Source of the DNA: CAYYMH01 sp964472785
GTDB taxonomy: Bacteria > Zhuqueibacterota > Zhuqueibacteria > Thermofontimicrobiales > Thermofontimicrobiaceae
NCBI GenBank assembly: GCA_964472785.1
Contig: CAYYMH010000002.1
Coordinates: 124,001-188,000, forward strand
DNA length: 64,000 nt
Direction: 5' to 3'
The translations under genes and the position numbers were made by a program. The notes below the pieces were generated by a model that ran no database searches, was not told the DNA's origin, and saw only the letters and a list, made by a program, of their open reading frames with translations. This document shows, piece by piece, positions 55,030-63,735 of this stretch; position 1 is the first letter of the stretch; each line of letters begins with the position of its first letter.

Positions 55030-55536
55030 TTAAATTTCAATTCCGAATTCACATTTTTTTACAATACGAACTTCTCTGTTGTCCTCACATTCTGCCAGAA
55101 TCTGATCCACATTTTTTTTTAATGTGGGATGGACAAAACGATTATCGACCTCTTTCAATGGAATCAAAACAAACCGTCGTTTGTGTAACTGCGGATGCGG
55201 AATAATTAACTCCGGCTTTTGCAGTGACACCCTGTTATAGGTTAAAATATCAATATCGATAATCCGAGGTCCCCAACGCCCCGTTTTTTTTCTGCCGAAC
55301 TGTTTTTCTATCAATTTTGTTTCATACAACAGTTGAGTTGGTGTAAAGCTCGTTTTTATTCGAACAACCATATTATAAAAATTCGGTTGAGCAGTATCGC
55401 CGTAAGGTTCGGTTTCATAAATTGAAGAATTTCGGACAATATTAATATTTCGACCCTCAAGAGCTTCAATGCATCGGATTAAATTTTGTTCTCGGTCGCC
55501 AATGTTTGTTCCCAGGCTAAGAAAAATTTTCTGCAT
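55030..55536 (-). CDS. folK: HPPK, folate biosynthesis pyrophosphokinase
   Basis: 168 residues. LSLGTNIGDREQNL at the N-terminus, SIYETEPYG, FYNMVV, the metal site RWGPRIIDIDIL and IIPHPQLHKRRFVLIPL. It transfers pyrophosphate from ATP to 6-hydroxymethyl-dihydropterin in folate synthesis. No other folate gene is adjacent. Confidence 0.95.
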   Translation of the reverse strand: MQKIFLSLGTNIGDREQNLIRCIEALEGRNINIVRNSSIYETEPYGDTAQPNFYNMVVRIKTSFTPTQLLYETKLIEKQFGRKKTGRWGPRIIDIDILTYNRVSLQKPELIIPHPQLHKRRFVLIPLKEVDNRFVHPTLKKNVDQILAECEDNREVRIVKKCEFGIEI

Positions 55537-55628
55537 CCAAAATGTTTAACTCGAAATGTTATTCATCTTATTTTTGTCTAAAATATAACAATTTTAAATA
55601 TATAAAAACATTTCATTTTTGTCAAGCT

Positions 55629-55666
55629 AAAAAAAACCCCGACATGAGTAATATCGGGGTTTTTTA
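55629..55666 (-). terminator. Intrinsic terminator after groL
   Basis: Stem CCCCGA/TCGGGG with flanking A/T pairs around an 11-base loop, then GGGGTTTTTTTT on the minus strand, 22 bases after the groL stop. The A-run on the other side makes it potentially bidirectional. Confidence 0.9.
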
Positions 55667-55687
55667 GTTTTATTTTCACTGAGCTGA

Positions 55688-57316
55688 TTAATACATTCCG
55701 CCCATTCCACCGCCGCCAGGAGGCATTGGCGGAGCTGAATCTTCTTCCGGTTTATCAACAATCGTCGCTTCAGTCATTAAGAGTAATCCGGCGATAGAGG
55801 ATGCATTTTCTAAAGCAATTCTTGACACTTTCGTCGGATCGATAATGCCTGCTTGCATTAAATCTTCAAATTTTTCATCTTCAGCATTAAAGCCAAATGC
55901 ATCGGTTCCTTCCTTTACTTTCTGTAACACGATGGAACCTTCCCATCCGGCGTTTTCAGCGATGAGGCGAATCGGCTCTTCCAATGCACGTTTGACAATA
56001 TTTACACCAACCTGCATATCGCCTCCTAATTTCATATTTTCTAACGCTTTCAATGCTCTGATGTAAACAACTCCACCACCAGGAACAATTCCCTCTTCCA
56101 CGGCTGCTCGGGTGGCGTGGAGCGCATCTTCAACGCGAGCTTTTTTCTCTTTCATCTCGACTTCAGTCGGCGCACCAACATTCAACACAGCAACACCGCC
56201 AGCTAATTTTGCTAATCGTTCCTGAAGTTTTTCACGATCGTAATCTGATGAAGTGGCTTCGATTTGATTTTTTATTTGTTTGATTCTGCCTTTGATGTCT
56301 TCGGTTTTTCCGGCGCCTTCAACGATTGTTGTGTTGTCTTTATCGATGCTGACACGTTTCGCAGTACCTAAATCACCAATTGTGGTATTTTCGAGCTTAA
56401 AACCGGTTTCTTCGGAAATAACACGTCCGCCAGTTAAAATAGCGATATCTTCCAGCATGGCTTTCCGGCGGTCACCAAATCCCGGAGCCTTAACCGCTGC
56501 AACTTTAACTGTGCCGCGAAGTTTATTGACAACCAACGTTGCCAGAGCTTCACCTTCAACATCTTCTGCAATAATCAACAGTGGACGTCCCGCTTGTGCG
56601 GTTTTTTCCAAAATCGGCAGCAGATCTTTCATGACCGAAATCTTTTTATCGTGAATTAAAATGTAAGGATCTTCCAAAACAGCTTCCATCGCATCCATAT
56701 CTGTCGCAAAATAGGGTGACAGATAACCACGATCGAACTGCATACCTTCGACAACCTCTAAATTGGTTTCAGTTGTTTTCGCTTCTTCGACAGTTATCAC
56801 ACCATCTTTGCCAACTTTTTCCATTGCGTCTGCAATCAAATCACCGATAGTTCTGTCATTGTTAGCAGAAATAGCACCAACCTGGGCAATCTCTTTTTTT
56901 CCTGCAACATCTTTGCTCAAGTTTTTAATTTCATCAATAACCGCTGCAACTGCTAGATCAATACCTCGTTTAAGATGGGTAGGGTTTGCACCGGCGGTTA
57001 CATTTCGTAGGCCTTCTTTAAAAATAGCCTGGGCTAAAACCGTAGCAGTTGTTGTTCCGTCGCCAGCAATATCACTGGTTTTGGATGCAACTTCTTTTAC
57101 CATTTGAGCGCCCATATTTTCAGCCGGATCTTCCAACTCGATTTCTTTTGCCACTGTTACACCATCTTTGGTAATGGTCGGGGCTCCAAATTTTTTATCA
57201 ATAACAACATTGCGTCCTTTGGGACCAAGCGTTACCTTGACAGCATCTGCCAAAGCATCCAAGCCCTTTTTTAACTCAGCTCGTGCATCTGCATCAAAAT
57301 TTATTATCTTTGCCAT
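55688..57316 (-). CDS. groL: Chaperonin GroEL
   Basis: 542 residues. N-terminal KIINFDADARAELKKGLDAL, ATP-site motifs GPKGRNVVIDK and AGDGTTTATVLAQ, and a C-terminal GGGGMGGMY tail. It forms the folding chamber for cytoplasmic proteins with GroES. AGGAGG precedes the ATG. Upstream groS is 44 bases away and the pair is under the CIRCE operator. Confidence 0.98.
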   Translation of the reverse strand: MAKIINFDADARAELKKGLDALADAVKVTLGPKGRNVVIDKKFGAPTITKDGVTVAKEIELEDPAENMGAQMVKEVASKTSDIAGDGTTTATVLAQAIFKEGLRNVTAGANPTHLKRGIDLAVAAVIDEIKNLSKDVAGKKEIAQVGAISANNDRTIGDLIADAMEKVGKDGVITVEEAKTTETNLEVVEGMQFDRGYLSPYFATDMDAMEAVLEDPYILIHDKKISVMKDLLPILEKTAQAGRPLLIIAEDVEGEALATLVVNKLRGTVKVAAVKAPGFGDRRKAMLEDIAILTGGRVISEETGFKLENTTIGDLGTAKRVSIDKDNTTIVEGAGKTEDIKGRIKQIKNQIEATSSDYDREKLQERLAKLAGGVAVLNVGAPTEVEMKEKKARVEDALHATRAAVEEGIVPGGGVVYIRALKALENMKLGGDMQVGVNIVKRALEEPIRLIAENAGWEGSIVLQKVKEGTDAFGFNAEDEKFEDLMQAGIIDPTKVSRIALENASSIAGLLLMTEATIVDKPEEDSAPPMPPGGGGMGGMY

Positions 57317-57360
57317 ATCTTTTTATCCTCCTAAATTGGCTATTTAAATGTTTTCATTCA

Positions 57361-57645
57361 TTACAAAATTGCTAAAATATCACTTTCACGCATGATCAAT
57401 AACTCTTCTTCATCGACAGTTACTTCCGTACCTGAATACTTTCCGTACAACACAGTGTCACCAACTTTGACTTCCATCGGGACTGTTTCGCCAGATTCGG
57501 TAACTTTGCCCTTTCCTATGGCAACGACTTTTCCCTGTTGTGGTTTTTCTTTTGCAGTATCAGGGATAATGATTCCGCCTTGTTTTTTTTCTTCCGGTTC
57601 ACTCGGCTGAACAACAACTCGATCAGCTAAAGGTTTAATGTTCAT
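57361..57645 (-). CDS. groS: Co-chaperonin GroES
   Basis: 94 residues from the ATG at 57645, seven bases after AAGGAGG; a TTG two codons upstream is unlikely. IKPLADRVVVQPSEPEEKKQ, the mobile loop GGIIIPDTAKEKPQQ, and VKVGDTVLYGKYSG are typical. It caps GroEL. Confidence 0.97.
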   Translation of the reverse strand: MNIKPLADRVVVQPSEPEEKKQGGIIIPDTAKEKPQQGKVVAIGKGKVTESGETVPMEVKVGDTVLYGKYSGTEVTVDEEELLIMRESDILAIL

Positions 57646-58181
57646 TGACAAACCTCCTTACAATTTTGAGTTTTATTATTTGATTAGTTATTATTATTAT
57701 TAATATTAAATTATCATTTTAGCACTCCAATAATATAAGTGCTAATTTTAGAGTCTAAATATAAAAATTTTAAGTAAATTTGCAATGTCTCAATAGGCTT
57801 GTTAAATATCTGTTTTTTGTATCAATTTTGTTTAATTAAGTTTGTTGCAATAAAATGCTAAATAATGTTTACAAAATCCGTTTATTGTGTTAATTTGCTG
57901 TTTTTAAAACTATGTAACAATTTACTAATTTTCTCACTGTTATCAAAACGATATTGTTGAAAAAATGTTTTTCCTTTAACCCTGTTTGAAACCGGCAATA
58001 AAATTAATTTACACCTTTATCCAAAACCTTTAGATAGATAGTATGTGGCTTTGATTCGGATTTTTTTGAAGATGTACGATTACTTTGAATGAAAAATTAG
58101 ATCGCAGCAAAAAGTTAAGCCATTCTTCTCTCAATTCTACACAGAACTATTGGCACTTCAATTTCCGACCCTGTTGGTTAT
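57646..58181. other. 536-base intergenic region upstream of groS
   Basis: It holds the CIRCE operator near its left end and must contain the groS-groL promoter. The rest is AT-rich without a gene I can support; short TTA repeats lie near 57687-57704. Confidence 0.5.
57719..57745 (-). promoter_or_regulatory. CIRCE operator (HrcA site) of groS-groL
   Basis: TTAGCACTC, nine-base spacer, then AAGTGCTAA: the CIRCE inverted repeat with one mismatch (consensus GAGTGCTAA). It lies 74 bases upstream of groS, so HrcA should repress the operon until heat stress. hrcA itself is not in the window. Confidence 0.9.
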
Positions 58182-59471
58182 TTAAATTTCGAACCCATCT
58201 CTTCGAATCGTTTGGTGTCGGTCAGGCCCGACAGAAATGAGGGGAATTTCAACACCGGTCAATTCTTCAATTTTGTAGATATAATTTTTGGCATTGTCAG
58301 GTAAATCCTCAAATTTTTTTATCTGAGAGGTTGTCTTTTGCCAACCTGGTAACGTGATATATTCCGGGTTACACTTTTGCAGAATTCCCAAATTCGACGG
58401 AAAATTTTCAACCATTTTTTCTCCGCAACGGTAGGCTATACAAATTTTAATCTCCGATAAGCTATCCAGCACATCTAATTTTGTGAGGGCAAAGTATTTG
58501 AGGTCGTTAATCCGGGCAGCATATTTTGCAATGACGCCGTCAAACCAACCGCAGCGTCTGGGGCGACCTGTTGTTGCACCGTATTCATCGCCCAAAGACC
58601 GCATTTGCTTCCCCATTGATTCCGGGAATTCAGTGGGAAAAGGTCCTTCTCCCACTCTCGTGGTATATGATTTGATGATACCAGTCACCATGTCAATTCG
58701 GGTCGGGCCAATGCCCAGCCCCGTGCATGCCCCGCCACTGATCGGATTGGAAGATGTCACAAAGGGAAACGTCCCAAAATCAATGTCCAACAACGTACCT
58801 TGAGCTCCCTCAATCAACACATTCTTTCCGTCTTGAATTTCTTGATTTAAAAACAGCGACACATCGAGTAGAAAAGGTTCAATTTTTTTTCCGTAACCGC
58901 TAAACGTTTCCGTCAACTGATCCACGCTCAATCCCTTTTTTTGCAGCAGCTTTTGAACAGTCAGCGACTTTTGTTCCCAATTCCGGGAAATCATATTTCT
59001 CAATATCGATTGTTCTAAAAGATCACATAAACGGATGCCAACCCGGTTAAATTTATCTACATAAGCCGGACCTATACCTCGCTTCGTTGTTCCGATCTTA
59101 AATCCGAAGTTCGATTCTTCCTGCGCCTCATCCTGTAATTTGTGATAAGGGAATATAGCATGCGCGTTCTGGCTGATAAAAAACCTGCCTTTCACATTAA
59201 TATCATTGGTTTCCAGAAATTCGATTTCTTCAAATAAAACTTCCGGATCGACCACGACACCATTTCCGATGAGACATGTGGTTTGTGGGTGCAAAATACC
59301 ACTCGGTACCAAATGTAAAATATATTTTTTATCACCTAATATAATTGTATGCCCGGCATTGGCTCCACCCTGGTATCGGGCGCAAATATCCGTGTGTTCA
59401 CTTAATAAATCAACAATTTTACCTTTTCCCTCATCACCCCACTGGCTTCCGACAATTACGTGTACAGACAT
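58182..59471 (-). CDS. purA: Adenylosuccinate synthetase
   Basis: 429 residues from the ATG at 59471, five bases after AGAGG. GSQWGDEGKGKIVDLL is the GTP/IMP-binding P-loop, then GGANAGHTI, GTTKRGIGPAY, IEGAQGTLLDIDFGTFPFV and TTGRPRRCGWFD. It makes adenylosuccinate from IMP, aspartate and GTP, the first step to AMP. Confidence 0.97.
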   Translation of the reverse strand: MSVHVIVGSQWGDEGKGKIVDLLSEHTDICARYQGGANAGHTIILGDKKYILHLVPSGILHPQTTCLIGNGVVVDPEVLFEEIEFLETNDINVKGRFFISQNAHAIFPYHKLQDEAQEESNFGFKIGTTKRGIGPAYVDKFNRVGIRLCDLLEQSILRNMISRNWEQKSLTVQKLLQKKGLSVDQLTETFSGYGKKIEPFLLDVSLFLNQEIQDGKNVLIEGAQGTLLDIDFGTFPFVTSSNPISGGACTGLGIGPTRIDMVTGIIKSYTTRVGEGPFPTEFPESMGKQMRSLGDEYGATTGRPRRCGWFDGVIAKYAARINDLKYFALTKLDVLDSLSEIKICIAYRCGEKMVENFPSNLGILQKCNPEYITLPGWQKTTSQIKKFEDLPDNAKNYIYKIEELTGVEIPLISVGPDRHQTIRRDGFEI

Positions 59472-59492
59472 AATCACCTCTGAAACTTCACG

Positions 59493-59525
59493 AAAAAAAA
59501 CTCCGAACTGATACCATTCGGAGTT
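59493..59525 (-). terminator. Intrinsic terminator between the STAS gene and purA
   Basis: On the minus strand AACTCCGAA and TTCGGAGTT form a nine-base-pair stem around a nine-base loop, followed by a run of eight T. It ends the transcript of the upstream STAS/Sec genes, 70 bases after the STAS stop and just before purA. Confidence 0.88.
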
Positions 59526-59594
59526 GACCTCGCGTCAATCGAATTTTTAAATGTTTTGATTTTACTAACAGGATTCAAAATCCCGATCAGGAAA

Positions 59595-59933
59595 TTATTT
59601 GAAACTTGCTACAGCCTCATCAATGGATTCAAATGTTTCAAATATTTGAATTAGTTTGGTAATGATCAACAGACTTTTAATTTTGCCGGCGACGTTGACC
59701 AGCTTCAAATCACCTTTATTGTTTCTCATTGTAGTCAAACCACCAATCAGGATACCTAATCCAGAGCTGTTCATCCAACTCACTTTCCCCAGATCGGCAA
59801 CAACTTTGGTTTTATTCTGATCGACCAAATCATGCAATTTTTCACTTAACAAACTTGCATCCGGTCCACCCATTACTTTTCCAGACAATTCGAGGATTAC
59901 GACGCCATCTATTTCTTTTTGTTTCAAGTTCAT
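59595..59933 (-). CDS. STAS-domain anti-sigma factor antagonist
   Basis: 112 residues, one STAS domain: GVVILELSGKVMGGPDASLL, VVADLGKVSWMNSSGLGIL with the phosphorylatable serine loop (NSSGLG), GDLKLVNVAGKIKSLL. SpoIIAA-like proteins bind anti-sigma kinases when unphosphorylated. No partner kinase is visible in the window. GAGGG gives the ribosome binding site. It follows secF by 62 bases and is closed by a terminator. Confidence 0.88.
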   Translation of the reverse strand: MNLKQKEIDGVVILELSGKVMGGPDASLLSEKLHDLVDQNKTKVVADLGKVSWMNSSGLGILIGGLTTMRNNKGDLKLVNVAGKIKSLLIITKLIQIFETFESIDEAVASFK

Positions 59934-59995
59934 AAGGTTTCCCTCCGCTATAAATCGATCCGAATTAAAAATATGTTTGTAACGTTTGAATTGTA

Positions 59996-60898
59996 TTACT
60001 TTTTCTTTGCTCGTTCCTTTTTTAGATATGATTCAACAACAACAGGGCTGGCTATAAATATTGAAGAATAAGTACCGACAATCACACCAATCACCAATGC
60101 AAACGAAAAATCATGAATGACTTTTCCGCCAAAGAAGTATAGGATCAGCACAACGACAAATGTCGTTACAGATGTGAGAACTGTTCGGCTTAAAATTTGA
60201 TTGATACTGACATTAAAAATATCAATATATTCTCCTCTGCGCATAATTTTTAAATTTTCTCGAATACGATCAAACACAACAATGGTATCGTTGAGAGAGT
60301 ATCCGATAATTGTCAAAAATGCCGCAACAACTGCCAGTGAAACCTCCAGTCCCAACAGTGAAAAAATACCCAATGTAATCATCACATCATGAAAAAGGGC
60401 AATAACCGCACCAACGGCGAACATAAATTCAAAACGATAACTAATGTAAGCTAAAATTAGCCCCAATGCGATTAAAACAGCCCAAATTGCAGACTGTCGC
60501 AATTCCTTCCCAATTCTGGGACCTACAACATCAATCGATCGAATTTCCAAACTGTTATCTTTCAGTTGAGTTCTCAGCTCTTTAATTACCCGATCTGATA
60601 ACTCTTCCGCCCCCTCAGTTTGCTGCAATCGAATTAAAATATCGTTGCTTTCCTCGAATCCTTTAATTTCGGCTGTTCCCAAACCGATATTGGACAAGAT
60701 ACTTCGAATTTCGCCGACATTAATATGTTTTTCGAACCTCAACTCCAGCGATATACCGCCAGTGAAGTCAATCCCGTAATTCGGTCCACCATTAATTATG
60801 AGTGAAACGATTCCGATGAATACCAGAATTCCGGAAATGGTGAGCGCAACTTTGCGTTTTCCGATAAAATCAATGTGTGTCTCTTTAATAAATTGCAT
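59996..60898 (-). CDS. secF: Protein translocase subunit SecF
   Basis: 300 residues, six membrane helices. GPNYGIDFTGGISLELRF is the SecF signature after TM1; IGYSLNDTIVVFDRIREN is the TM4-5 motif. With SecD it uses the proton gradient to help pull preproteins through SecYEG. It is 58 bases after secD; no yajC is adjacent. Confidence 0.96.
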   Translation of the reverse strand: MQFIKETHIDFIGKRKVALTISGILVFIGIVSLIINGGPNYGIDFTGGISLELRFEKHINVGEIRSILSNIGLGTAEIKGFEESNDILIRLQQTEGAEELSDRVIKELRTQLKDNSLEIRSIDVVGPRIGKELRQSAIWAVLIALGLILAYISYRFEFMFAVGAVIALFHDVMITLGIFSLLGLEVSLAVVAAFLTIIGYSLNDTIVVFDRIRENLKIMRRGEYIDIFNVSINQILSRTVLTSVTTFVVVLILYFFGGKVIHDFSFALVIGVIVGTYSSIFIASPVVVESYLKKERAKKK

Positions 60899-60956
60899 CG
60901 TTAATTCCCTTTGTTAGCTCAACTTTTATAAATTTTCGTTCTCGGATATTCAAAAA

Positions 60957-63026
60957 TTATATACTCAGTTCTCTCATTTCTCGTTTGGATGTTACATAAT
61001 CAAAAACAAATCTTGTCACAACAATTGCTGTAAACATACTCGCGACGATACCGATGGAAAGCGTTACTGCGAATCCCTGAATCGGCCCTGTTCCGAATTG
61101 ATATAACACAAGTGCGGTTAAAAATGTGGTTAAATTGGCATCCAAAATAGCTGAAAAAGCTCTCCCATATCCGGCATCAATTGCTGCACGAATAGTTTTG
61201 CCAGAACGTAATTCTTCCCGGATACGTTCGAAGATAAGCACATTGGCATCCACTGCCATACCAATTGTCAAAATAATACCAGCGACACCCGGTAGTGTCA
61301 ATGTCGCGTGAAAAGCGGCCAATACAGCCAAAACGAAAAGGATATTTAATATCAGTGCCAGATCAGCCACTAATCCGGACAGTCGGTAATAAAAAACCAT
61401 GAATATAATAACAACCAACAATCCCACCATAGCAGAATATTGACCTTTTTGAATCGAATCCTGTCCCAGCGACGGGCCAACAGTTCGTTCTTCAATGACC
61501 TCCAAACGGGCGGGTAAGGCACCGGCCCTCAAAACAACTTGCAAATCTTTTGCCTCTTCAATATTACTCATGCCATCGATAGAGGCACTCCCCGAAGGAA
61601 TCCGCTCTTTAATGCGTGGCGCATTGGAGACTTTATCGTCAAGTACAATTGCCAGAAACTTACCAACATTCGCTCCGGTAATTCTGGCAAATCTTTTACT
61701 ACCCTGTGAATTCAACTCAAGATGCACTTCTGCCGCTCCCGCTCTTCTCATGCTCGTTTCTGATCCTGCAGAAACCTGCACCTGTGCGTCCTCAATATAT
61801 TCTCCGGTAAGTTCCGGTGACTTTTTTACAAAATAGAGAAAATACCATTCTTTCCCGTTGTAATTTTCAGGTTTGCTGTCCCATAAAAATTCAGAATCAT
61901 CGGGAATCACCTCCTGAACTTCCGGATAATTTAAAATAATGTCAACCGCTTTCACATTTTCTTTGGGAGCAGCAATCATATTCCCGACATTTCCCAGTAA
62001 TGAATAGAAGGGATGTTCTTCAAATAATTCCTGATCCACTGAAAGGGACGTGTCACCACCTAATTCAACAGATTCATCAGAAACCTCGCCGAATAATTCT
62101 TTCAGATCAACTTCTCTTTCATCTCTGATTTTTTTCTCAGCAGCGGTCGTGTCTGCAGTGGTATCAGTTGCCATCACTTCAGCCAACGCTAAAGAATCCA
62201 TTTCGCCATAGCGTCGTTGTTTCACAATCTTGTCGATCTTTTCCAGAATATTCCGTGTATAATCTGCGTCACGCAACAGTTTAAATTCAAGCTGCGCCGT
62301 TTTTCCGATAATGGTCTTTGCACGATTTACGTCCTGGATACCGGCTAACTGTACGACAATTCGGCGGCCGCCCTGTTTGGTAATCGACGGTTCGGAAACA
62401 CCAAACTGATCGATTCGGTTTCGCAGCACTTCCAAACTTCGATCAATTGCAGCCTCAGCTTCGTCGCGAAGATCACTGATAATTTTACTATCCGACTGAT
62501 TCTTTTTTCCGAAGTAGGCGGATAGTGTCATGCCTTTTTCCTCAAACGTTGTCGAAAGCACATCAAAGAAATCCATATCATTACGTTTTGCCTGATGATC
62601 GATTTCAATTAACAATTGCTTAAATTCATCAGATTCGACTTTTGAAATATTTGTTAAAAAATGCGGAAAATCCACCTCATAGACTAAATACGTACCTCCC
62701 TGCAAATCGAGTCCCCGTTTGATTGACTTTTTTTCGGTATTAAATAGCTTCTCGTCCAGTCGCTGAATATCTGCGGCGAGTTTCCGCGCCTCTTCAACTT
62801 TTTCTGTACCCTTTGCCTTTTCATAAACAACAGCCTCGAGTTCTTTTTCAAGCAAAGCGTTGGTAATTTCTTCTCTATCAATATCAGTTATTTCCTGCAA
62901 CCTGGATATATTTTCCTGTTGCTTTTTATTCAATCTGGAAAGGTTAAAGGTTGGGTATAGCTGCCACAACGCCAACAAAATTAGCACCACAATAAAAATA
63001 AAACGATACGTCAAATTTCTACTCAT
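60957..63026 (-). CDS. secD: Protein translocase subunit SecD, with a long insert
   Basis: 689 residues. TM1 (about 8-22), RGLDLQGGTYLVYEVD (104-119), NRIDQFGVSEP, and a C-terminal six-helix RND-type part from about 525 (SLGQDSIQKG; GIILTIGMAVDANVLIFERI). Between about 255 and 400 there is a low-complexity, Thr/Ala/Asp/Glu-rich insert in the periplasmic P1 region, absent from short SecD proteins. GGAGGTG is the ribosome binding site. Function as for SecF. Confidence 0.95.
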   Translation of the reverse strand: MSRNLTYRFIFIVVLILLALWQLYPTFNLSRLNKKQQENISRLQEITDIDREEITNALLEKELEAVVYEKAKGTEKVEEARKLAADIQRLDEKLFNTEKKSIKRGLDLQGGTYLVYEVDFPHFLTNISKVESDEFKQLLIEIDHQAKRNDMDFFDVLSTTFEEKGMTLSAYFGKKNQSDSKIISDLRDEAEAAIDRSLEVLRNRIDQFGVSEPSITKQGGRRIVVQLAGIQDVNRAKTIIGKTAQLEFKLLRDADYTRNILEKIDKIVKQRRYGEMDSLALAEVMATDTTADTTAAEKKIRDEREVDLKELFGEVSDESVELGGDTSLSVDQELFEEHPFYSLLGNVGNMIAAPKENVKAVDIILNYPEVQEVIPDDSEFLWDSKPENYNGKEWYFLYFVKKSPELTGEYIEDAQVQVSAGSETSMRRAGAAEVHLELNSQGSKRFARITGANVGKFLAIVLDDKVSNAPRIKERIPSGSASIDGMSNIEEAKDLQVVLRAGALPARLEVIEERTVGPSLGQDSIQKGQYSAMVGLLVVIIFMVFYYRLSGLVADLALILNILFVLAVLAAFHATLTLPGVAGIILTIGMAVDANVLIFERIREELRSGKTIRAAIDAGYGRAFSAILDANLTTFLTALVLYQFGTGPIQGFAVTLSIGIVASMFTAIVVTRFVFDYVTSKREMRELSI

Positions 63027-63300
63027 CAGAAAAACACCTCCAAATATATCGAGAATAGTTCAATTTTTTAAAAATAGTTTGTGCAAAGCTTTGAAGGAAA
63101 GCTCAATTTTCGAATCAACAATATAGTTTTTTTTCAGCTAAAAGTCAATATTTATTTTTTATATAACTTAAGCAGGATTGTTGCGGTTCCTGAAGCACTA
63201 CAGAGGATAGAGAAATGTATTAATAAAGCTCCTGTTTTGACCTTGTTGAGATTAGGTTAAAAAATTCTCAAAATATAGCATTCGCTGCATTTTGGACTTA

Positions 63301-63588
63301 TCATTTCTTTCGTTTTTTGCCGCTTCCTTTTTTTGCTTGTTCCTTCACAACCAGCTCTAACTTTTTACCATATTTTTTAATCACTTCATTCCGAAACGCT
63401 TCTCGCTTGTCTTTGGGTACGGCAAACGCGCTCGCTGAATAATCCCATTCCCGGAGGCGAATCATATCCCGATCAAATTTAGCATCGCATTCTTCACAAA
63501 GGCCGATGTCGTTAACACGTGTAAATAACTCACATCCTTGACATTCGCCTTCATAAAGACCGAATTCATAATCATTGAAATCTTGCAT
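63301..63588 (-). CDS. Small protein with two CxxC motifs
   Basis: 95 residues. Two CxxC pairs, ECQGCELF and LCEECDAKF, about 16 residues apart, form a likely zinc ribbon; a basic tail (KKGSGKKRKK) follows. I do not recognise the family. No clear ribosome binding site. Its start lies close to the decayed HepT gene. Confidence 0.6.
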   Translation of the reverse strand: MQDFNDYEFGLYEGECQGCELFTRVNDIGLCEECDAKFDRDMIRLREWDYSASAFAVPKDKREAFRNEVIKKYGKKLELVVKEQAKKGSGKKRKK

Positions 63589-63604
63589 GATTTACTCTTT
63601 TCAT

Positions 63605-63735
63605 TTATTCAATATCCTCTAATATTATTTTAAGAGTCTCCGCTAATATCGAGATCTTATTGTCACATACATTATAAACTGCTTCCGCATGACATATCTA
63701 CAAAAGTATTCTTTGGCTAACTCTTTATCATACAT
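63605..63735 (-). pseudogene. HepT (HEPN/DUF86) toxin remnant
   Basis: Starts ATG at 63735, overlapping the MntA stop by eight bases, with MYDKELAKE, the usual HepT N-terminus. It then loses frame. From about 63692 another frame reads HAEAVYNVCDNK and ISILAETLKIILEDIE to a stop at 63605, which matches the HepT C-terminus. The middle of about 70 codons, including the HEPN RxxxxH active site, is missing, so the toxin is dead. Confidence 0.75.

Noticed and set aside
56280..57107. Plus-strand open frames of 124 and 114 codons inside groL
   Set aside because: Shadows of groL; composition follows the complementary codon pattern and no start signal or domain is seen.
57687..57704. Short TTA tandem repeat before groS
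   Set aside because: Only a few units in very AT-rich DNA; no evidence of function beyond the nearby CIRCE.
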